Shown here in pieces: positions 5,687-9,118 of a stretch of DNA of 9,118 bases. Source of the DNA: JAKANM01 sp964356495. GTDB taxonomy: Bacteria > Patescibacteriota > Patescibacteriia > Magasanikbacterales > GWA2-37-8. A program made the translations under genes and the position numbers. The DNA is taken from the NCBI GenBank assembly GCA_964356495.1, contig CAYHHR010000033.1, positions 1-9,118 of the forward strand, written 5' to 3'. Below the pieces are notes generated by a model that searched no databases, was not told the origin of the DNA, and saw only the letters and a program-made list of their open reading frames with translations. Every line of letters begins with the position of its first letter. Position 1 is the stretch's first letter.

Positions 5687-7411
5687 TTATTCTTTCGTCA
5701 CCCTGAGAGTTTCGCTGATGGTGGTAATTCCCATTTTTGCTTTGATAAGTCCGTCCTCCAGCATGGAGAGCATCCCTTGCTTGCGAGCCATTTCATAAAT
5801 ATCGCTGGCCGTGGCGCGTTGATTTATAAGTTTGATTATTTCCGGGGTATTTTCCAACACCTCGTAGATGCCTTGTCGGCCCTTGTAGCCGGTCGATCCG
5901 CAACGTCGGCATCCTTCACCCTGGTAGAAGGTCGTCGTGTCATCGGGGACTTTGGTATCAGACGGCATATTGGTTTTGAAAAGCGCCGAGAGTTTGTCGG
6001 TCGAAAAAACTTTTGCCAGTTCGGTTGAGCCCGCGCTATCAAGCTTGAATTCTTTTTTGCAATAAGTGCAAATTTTGCGGACCAGGCGCTGAGCCACGAT
6101 AACGTTCGCGGTATAGGCAATCAGAAACGGTGGCACCCCCATATCGGTCAGACGCGGCAGAGTGGTCGCGGCGTCGTTGGTATGCAAGGTTGAAAGCACC
6201 AAATGTCCGGTCATGGCGGCATTGATGGCAATCTCGGCTGTCTCCTGGTCGCGGATTTCTCCGACCATGATGATGTTCGGATCTTGACGCAGGAGCGCTC
6301 GAAGACCGAGAGCAAAAGTAAAGCCGACTTTCGGGTTTACTTGGCTCTGATTGACGCCAGGCATGCGATATTCGATCGGGTCTTCGATGGTGGAAATGTT
6401 GACGTTTGGCTGGTTGAGCATGCCAAGCAAGGAATAGAGCGTAGTCGTCTTGCCGGATCCTGTCGGGCCGGTAACAAGAATGATGCCGTGAGGCTTTTTG
6501 ATGGCATTTTCCATGATAATCTTCGGCTTTGGCAGGAAGCCAAGACCGTCGAGGCTCAGCGGTTTCGTCCCTTCGTGAAGGATGCGCATGACGATCTTCT
6601 CGCCGTCGTAAACCGGCAGAAAGGAAACGCGGAACGCCACTTTTTCATCTTGGATTTGGATTTTGAAACGCCCGTCCTGCGGGATCATATGTTCGTCGAG
6701 TTTTACGATTGCCAGGATTTTAATGCGGGCTATCACGCCACTTTGCAAGGATTTAGGCAAGGTCATGATCGCTTTCAAAATGCCGTCGATTCGATACCGT
6801 ACGACGATCTCCTTTTCAGTCGGTTCGATATGGATGTCGGACGCGCCCTCGAAAACTCCATTTTCCAAAATACTTGAGACGACATTGATGACGGAGATAG
6901 TCTCGGCCGCCTTTTTCAGATCTGTTCCGCCGCTTTGGTCGGCGCTTTCCTGGATGATGCGCAACTGTTCGCCTTCAAGCTCGGAGTGATAACGGCGCAG
7001 GGCCTCTTTCAGATCGCTCGGCGGCGTAATATAAACTTTCGGTTCGAGTCCGGTCTTGCGGCGGATAAACTCGATCGTTTGGATATCGGTCGGGTCTGTC
7101 ATCGCGAGTTTTATTTCTGATGGTGTCTTATCAAAGGCCACTACTTGGTGCGTTCCGGCCACCGGCCCCGGGATCAGCGCTAAAACTTCTTTTTTTATTT
7201 CGCGGCCCTTGAGGTTGATAAAAGGAACATTCAGGTAGTCGGCAATTTTCTGGTAAAGGTCCCCCTCTTCCGCCAAACCTTCTGAATAGAGAACCTCTTC
7301 AAGCGTTTTGTTGGTTTTGGCAGCTTTGTTTTCGGCCTCGCGGATTTGGCCGGGGGTTATTTTGATGTCGTATTTTCGAAAGATTTTTTTCAGTGTTTCA
7401 AGACTAATCAT
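5687..7411 (-). CDS. pilB: Type IV pilus extension ATPase PilB (GspE/T2SSE family)
   Basis: Hexameric cytoplasmic motor ATPase for pilus polymerisation, 574 aa from the ATG at 7411. An N-terminal T2SSE_N-like domain (about 15-140, with LEEVLYSEGL and LNVPFINL) precedes the ATPase core. The core has an N2 segment ASDIHIEP (190-197), Walker A GPTGSGKT (315-322), Asp box IEDPIEY (342-348), Walker B region IIMVGEIRD with Glu385, and His box TGHLVLSTLHTND (401-413). Zinc-binding cysteines C448, C451, C501 and C504 (CTYC...CRRC) are the PilB/GspE hallmark absent from PilT. An in-frame TTG at 7426 could add five residues, but the ATG is preferred and leaves the heptad array outside the coding region. 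First gene of the pil block, with its own promoter and a leader of about 95 nt. Confidence 0.96.
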   Translation of the reverse strand: MISLETLKKIFRKYDIKITPGQIREAENKAAKTNKTLEEVLYSEGLAEEGDLYQKIADYLNVPFINLKGREIKKEVLALIPGPVAGTHQVVAFDKTPSEIKLAMTDPTDIQTIEFIRRKTGLEPKVYITPPSDLKEALRRYHSELEGEQLRIIQESADQSGGTDLKKAAETISVINVVSSILENGVFEGASDIHIEPTEKEIVVRYRIDGILKAIMTLPKSLQSGVIARIKILAIVKLDEHMIPQDGRFKIQIQDEKVAFRVSFLPVYDGEKIVMRILHEGTKPLSLDGLGFLPKPKIIMENAIKKPHGIILVTGPTGSGKTTTLYSLLGMLNQPNVNISTIEDPIEYRMPGVNQSQVNPKVGFTFALGLRALLRQDPNIIMVGEIRDQETAEIAINAAMTGHLVLSTLHTNDAATTLPRLTDMGVPPFLIAYTANVIVAQRLVRKICTYCKKEFKLDSAGSTELAKVFSTDKLSALFKTNMPSDTKVPDDTTTFYQGEGCRRCGSTGYKGRQGIYEVLENTPEIIKLINQRATASDIYEMARKQGMLSMLEDGLIKAKMGITTISETLRVTKE

Positions 7412-7418
7412 ATTTGGA

Positions 7419-7497
7419 ATTATCAATTACTAGGTATCAGGTATCAAATTTGATAATTGTTTAATTGGTAATTACTTGGTAACTGTAAATTGATACA
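7419..7497 (-). repeat. Heptad repeat array in the pilB leader
   Basis: This 79-bp stretch is tiled by 7-bp units. Read on the pilB-sense strand (right to left): three units of one orientation (consensus close to ATTATCA; 7491-7497, 7484-7490, 7477-7483), a 4-bp spacer (7473-7476), three more units (7466-7472, an 8-bp variant at 7458-7465, 7451-7457), a 4-bp AATT turn (7447-7450), then four units of opposite orientation (consensus TGATAAT; 7440-7446, 7433-7439, 7426-7432, 7419-7425). It ends 7 nt before the pilB ATG. The turn forms a perfect 14-bp palindrome TATCAAATTTGATA (7442-7455). The architecture matches 8780-8865. Confidence 0.75.
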
Positions 7498-7514
7498 AGA
7501 TAATTAACAACTAT

Positions 7515-7541
7515 AGTATAGCACAAAATTTAGATTGACAA
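7515..7541 (-). promoter_or_regulatory. Extended -10 promoter for the pilB operon
   Basis: On the minus strand, TGC-TATACT (7523-7515) is a strong extended -10. TTGTCA (7541-7536) upstream is a -35 candidate at a short 15-bp spacing, which an extended -10 tolerates. Predicted start is near 7508, giving a pilB leader of roughly 95 nt that contains the whole heptad array. The -35 lies on the same bases as the -35 of the divergent promoter. Confidence 0.6.
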
Positions 7542-7563
7542 AAGGTCAAAAAGGTGCTATATT
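7535..7563 (+). promoter_or_regulatory. Sigma70-type promoter for the helical orphan gene
   Basis: Perfect -35 TTGACA (7535-7540), 17-bp spacer, -10 TATATT (7558-7563) preceded by TGC, i.e. an extended -10. Predicted start is near 7570, leaving about 20 nt of AT-only leader before the ATG at 7591. Five of the six -35 bases are shared with the divergent pilB promoter. Confidence 0.75.
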
Positions 7564-7590
7564 ATCGAGTAATATATTAATAAAAAAAAT

Positions 7591-8064
7591 ATGAGCATAG
7601 ATTCTATGGGCGCTGATGATCCGTCTAAATTCAAATTCAAAAATCCGGATACATCGTCCTCCGATAAGCCAGGCGACGAGACGGTTGAAACTCCAGCACT
7701 CGAAACACCGACGATTAAAATTGCCGGGGATTATTTGAAAGAAGTGCGAGAAGTGGAAGTCGACAAGCTGTTGGCAGAAGCCAGAAAGGAGAAAATTAAA
7801 ATTGATGTCTCAAAAGATGCTGGGGAAGCCCTTGATGAACTTGTAAAATCTATTAGTTATCTGAGAAAGATTGTCAAGGACAAAGAACAAACAATGGAAA
7901 CAATAGATATGCTAGTTAATTATATTAAGAGTGTGATTAAAAATCCTAAGTGCGAAATATTTAGAGCTAGTTTGGTGCATGAGCTGATGAAGGAAATTGG
8001 GGAAAAAATGGATGATCAGGCAAGACGGCCTAAAGAGGTCGGTGTAAAAATCACTAAGCCCTAG
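7591..8064 (+). CDS. Unrecognised 157-residue charged helical protein
   Basis: No family recognised. The first 40 or so residues are polar and likely disordered (Pro/Thr/Ser/Asp/Glu-rich, including a TVETPALETPT repeat-like run). Residues about 45-142 look like successive amphipathic helices rich in Lys and Glu (DYLKEVREVEVDKLLAEARK, DELVKSISYLRKIVKDKEQT, ASLVHELMKEIGEKMDDQAR). The tail is basic. There is no signal peptide or membrane helix and one Cys (121), so a soluble cytoplasmic protein. It has its own strong-looking promoter and a very short leader without a Shine-Dalgarno; an ATG at 7606 is an alternative start. It ends only 6 bp before the -35 of the rpsF promoter, with no terminator hairpin between, so read-through into rpsF is possible. 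The regular promoter and frame make it a credible gene despite no known homolog. Confidence 0.75.
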   Translation: MSIDSMGADDPSKFKFKNPDTSSSDKPGDETVETPALETPTIKIAGDYLKEVREVEVDKLLAEARKEKIKIDVSKDAGEALDELVKSISYLRKIVKDKEQTMETIDMLVNYIKSVIKNPKCEIFRASLVHELMKEIGEKMDDQARRPKEVGVKITKP

Positions 8065-8070
8065 TTCCAC

Positions 8071-8098
8071 TTGACAAAAAGCCGGTTTGTGTTATGAT
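8071..8098 (+). promoter_or_regulatory. Sigma70-type promoter for rpsF-ssb
   Basis: Perfect -35 TTGACA (8071-8076), 16-bp spacer, -10 TATGAT (8093-8098) preceded by TGT (extended -10). Predicted transcription start is near 8105, giving a long leader of about 190 nt before the rpsF ATG at 8293. Confidence 0.75.
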
Positions 8099-8101
8099 GA
8101 A

Positions 8102-8148
8102 CTGGCTAAAATTAGCCTAAAAGCGTTGTTGCCGCTTTCGAGCCAGTA
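8102..8148 (+). promoter_or_regulatory. Structured start of the rpsF leader (possible autoregulatory element)
   Basis: Mutually exclusive pairings are visible. ACTGGCT (8102-8108) pairs with AGCCAGT (8142-8148) as a closing stem. Alternatively GGCTA (8105-8109) pairs with TAGCC (8114-8118) as a small 5' hairpin. Inside, AAAGCG (8121-8126) pairs with CGCTTT (8134-8139) around a 7-nt loop. No T-run follows, so these are not terminators. rpsF leaders in many bacteria bind the S6:S18 dimer through an element with a conserved CCG. A CCG occurs at 8133-8135, but I cannot show that the full motif is present. With transcription starting near 8105 the closing stem may be partly lost. Confidence 0.35.
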
Positions 8149-8184
8149 TAGCCAAAATCTTTAATTTACTATCATTTCACCCCT

Positions 8185-8245
8185 TTTACTTCGCTCTGCC
8201 CCACGTATCTAGCCTGCCTACCGGTAGGCAGGCTCGCGAAGTAAA
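8185..8245. repeat. Nested palindromic repeat in the rpsF leader
   Basis: A perfect 24-bp palindrome occupies 8211-8234 (half-site AGCCTGCCTACC). It is enclosed by outer arms TTTACTTCGC (8185-8194) and GCGAAGTAAA (8236-8245), perfectly complementary over 10 bp. The space is asymmetric: 16 nt on the left, 1 nt on the right. From memory, palindromes of this CCTGCC-N-GGCAGG kind and ACTTCGC/GCGAAGT arms recur between genes in Parcubacteria, suggesting a dispersed REP-like element. It would form a very stable hairpin about 50 nt ahead of the rpsF start. Confidence 0.8.
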
Positions 8246-8292
8246 CCCATTTTCAACAAGTTTTGTTGGAAAGGTGTGGAATTAAACTCTCT

Positions 8293-8772
8293 ATGCTAAA
8301 ATACGAACTATTGATCGTTCTGCCTGGAACGCTTGATGACAACCAAGTGGCTGAAAAAGCCGAAGAAATTGTCAAATTGGTAAAGGAAGTCGGTAGCGAG
8401 GTAGAGCTTCATACGATTGGCAAAAATCGTTTGGCTTACCCGGTGAAGCAAATTCGCTATGGCTATTATTATACGATTACTTTTCAAGCTGAGCCAACCG
8501 GTTTAGCTTCGCTTGAGAACAAACTCAGCATTCATCGCGAAGTGCTTCGTTTCCTACTTAGTCATTTCAACACTAACCTTACTTCTCAGCAGAAAGTCGC
8601 TTATTCTAGCGATTCAAGTGGCGTTACCCGCGTCGCCGAGCGTGGCGAAGTTCGACAGGCCGCTCCAGTTTTGATAACTCCAGTCGCTGAAAAGAAATTG
8701 GACAAACTTAATCTTGAGGAAATCAACAAGAAACTTGACGATCTGATGGGAGACGTGGTGAAAGATGTATAA
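8293..8772 (+). CDS. rpsF: Small ribosomal subunit protein bS6
   Basis: 159 aa. The N-terminal 95 or so residues are the ferredoxin-like bS6 fold that binds 16S rRNA with bS18: MLKYELLIVLPGTLD at the start, GKNRLAYPVKQIRYGYYYTI (43-62) and HREVLRFLLSHF (81-92) are family signatures. The remaining 63 residues form an extension with a variable linker (97-130) and a charged helix (about 133-158, LDKLNLEEINKKLDDLMGDV). The typical core is near 95-100 residues, so the protein is long, though extended tails occur in the family. The ATG at 8293 is chosen because MLKYELL is the conserved start; an in-frame TTG at 8263 would add ten non-conserved residues. The purine-rich GGAAAGGTGTGGA (8268-8280) is the only Shine-Dalgarno-like stretch in the window, 12 or more nt away. 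Followed by ssb, the usual order. Confidence 0.96.
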   Translation: MLKYELLIVLPGTLDDNQVAEKAEEIVKLVKEVGSEVELHTIGKNRLAYPVKQIRYGYYYTITFQAEPTGLASLENKLSIHREVLRFLLSHFNTNLTSQQKVAYSSDSSGVTRVAERGEVRQAAPVLITPVAEKKLDKLNLEEINKKLDDLMGDVVKDV

Positions 8773-8779
8773 GGTTGAA

Positions 8780-8865
8780 ATTAGCAAGTATCAATTAACA
8801 ATTAGCAAATAAGTATCAATTATTAAATTTACAAACTTGATAATTGATAAGTGATAATTGATAAA
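8780..8865 (+). repeat. Heptad repeat array between rpsF and ssb
   Basis: Nearly the whole 105-bp gap is made of 7-bp units. Four units of one orientation (consensus close to ATTAGCA/AGTATCA; 8780-8807), a 4-bp spacer AATA (8808-8811), two more units (8812-8825), a 12-nt turn (8826-8837), then four units of opposite orientation, TGATAAT with last base T, G, T, A (8838-8865). Arms 8814-8826 and 8837-8849 can form a 13-bp stem (one G-U) with a 10-nt loop. The array ends 12 nt before the ssb ATG. It has the same unit and order of parts as 7419-7497. Confidence 0.8.
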
Positions 8866-8877
8866 TATCGAAAAAAT

Positions 8878-9118
8878 ATGGACTTAAATCGCGCTACCAT
8901 CATCGGTCGTCTGACCAGAGATCCGGAACTCCGTAGCATACCGAGTGGCAAAAGTGTTGCCTCATTTTCCATCGCAACCAACCGCCAGTGGACTGATGCC
9001 AATGGCCAGAAACAAAAACAAGTCGAGTACCACAACATCGTTGCTTGGGCCCGCATTGCCGAGATTGCCAGCCAGTATCTGAAGAAAGGTTCTCAGGTTT
9101 ACGTCGAAGGTCATTTGC
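8878..9118 (+). CDS. ssb: Single-stranded DNA-binding protein, 5' part (3' end outside window)
   Basis: First 80 codons of a bacterial SSB, which coats single-stranded DNA during replication, repair and recombination. The OB-fold signatures are clear: LNRATIIGRLTRDPELRSIP (3-22), GKSVASFSIATNRQW (24-38), VEYHNIVAWARIAEIASQYL (49-68) and KKGSQVYVEGHL (69-80). The frame runs off the window before the acidic C-terminal tail. It lies downstream of rpsF, the standard rpsF-ssb-rpsR order, and probably uses the promoter at 8071-8098. No Shine-Dalgarno precedes the ATG: the upstream bases are CGAAAAAAT after the heptad array, so initiation is either leader-structure dependent or of the AT-rich non-SD type. 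Confidence 0.96.
   Translation, partial: MDLNRATIIGRLTRDPELRSIPSGKSVASFSIATNRQWTDANGQKQKQVEYHNIVAWARIAEIASQYLKKGSQVYVEGHL

Noticed and set aside
5483..6028. Plus-strand open frame of 181 codons across the pilB/pilC junction
   Set aside because: Antisense to the well-supported 3' end of pilB and 5' end of pilC; no family resemblance.
6203..6877. Long plus-strand open frame of 224 codons opposite pilB
   Set aside because: It lies wholly antisense to the conserved ATPase core of PilB, is composition-driven, and shows no recognisable domain or promoter.
7000..7370. c-di-GMP-binding MshEN motif in the PilB N-terminus
   Set aside because: The domain looks like T2SSE_N, but the RLGxx start of the binding motif is not present, so ligand binding is not supported.
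7412..7426. Upstream TTG start for pilB
   Set aside because: It would add five residues encoded by heptad repeat sequence; the ATG at 7411 is the better codon and leaves the array outside the gene.
8121..8139. Hairpin as a rho-independent terminator after the orphan gene
   Set aside because: No T-run follows the stem, and it lies downstream of the rpsF promoter, so it is better read as leader structure.
8263..8292. TTG start for rpsF
   Set aside because: The ten extra residues are not part of the conserved bS6 start, which begins MLKYELL at 8293.
8780..8865. CRISPR array
   Set aside because: Units are 7 bp and contiguous without 30-bp-type spacers; this is a short tandem/inverted repeat.

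Overview
The window looks like a chromosomal segment of a Patescibacteria/CPR bacterium, most likely of the Parcubacteria type. That is inference from several signs. A secretin-less type IV pilus operon carries an uncharacterised small membrane protein. An archaeal-style THUMP/Trm-G10-like methyltransferase follows it. bS6 has a long C-terminal tail. Most genes lack a visible Shine-Dalgarno sequence, and short tandem or palindromic repeats sit both between and inside genes. UGA is used as a stop (pilM), which argues against the UGA=Gly lineages.

Layout. (1) 1-811, plus strand: 3' part of ychF, with a 7-bp tandem repeat read through in frame. (2) 808-7411, minus strand: one tightly packed block transcribed leftwards, pilB-pilC-pilM-pilN-pilO-orf116-methyltransferase, with gaps of at most 13 bp or overlaps of 4-14 bp. 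Its last gene converges on ychF and the two stop codons share one CTAG. (3) 7412-7590: a divergent control region in which two extended -10 promoters share their -35 element; the pilB leader is tiled with 7-bp repeat units. (4) 7591-8064, plus: an unrecognised helical protein with its own strong-looking promoter. (5) 8071-8292: a third strong promoter and a leader of about 190 nt with stem-loops and a nested palindromic repeat. (6) 8293-9118: rpsF and the start of ssb, the usual rpsF-ssb(-rpsR) order, separated by a second heptad array laid out like the one before pilB. No stretch over 300 bases lacks a gene.

How the genes work together. PilB (extension ATPase), PilC (platform), PilM (cytoplasmic ring) and PilN/PilO (membrane alignment proteins) form the inner-membrane motor of a type IV pilus or a related DNA-uptake machine. 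No pilin, prepilin peptidase, PilT, PilP or PilQ is in the window. Lack of a PilQ secretin fits a cell without a classical outer membrane. orf116 occupies the slot where pilP would lie in proteobacteria. The methyltransferase overlaps orf116 and is probably co-translated, although its expected job is tRNA modification. ychF, rpsF and ssb are translation and replication housekeeping genes.

The strongest non-gene signal is the pair of heptad arrays at 7419-7497 and 8780-8865. Both are built from the same roughly TGATAAT unit and share the same order of parts. Both are transcribed just upstream of a start codon without a Shine-Dalgarno sequence (pilB, ssb), and both can fold back on themselves.
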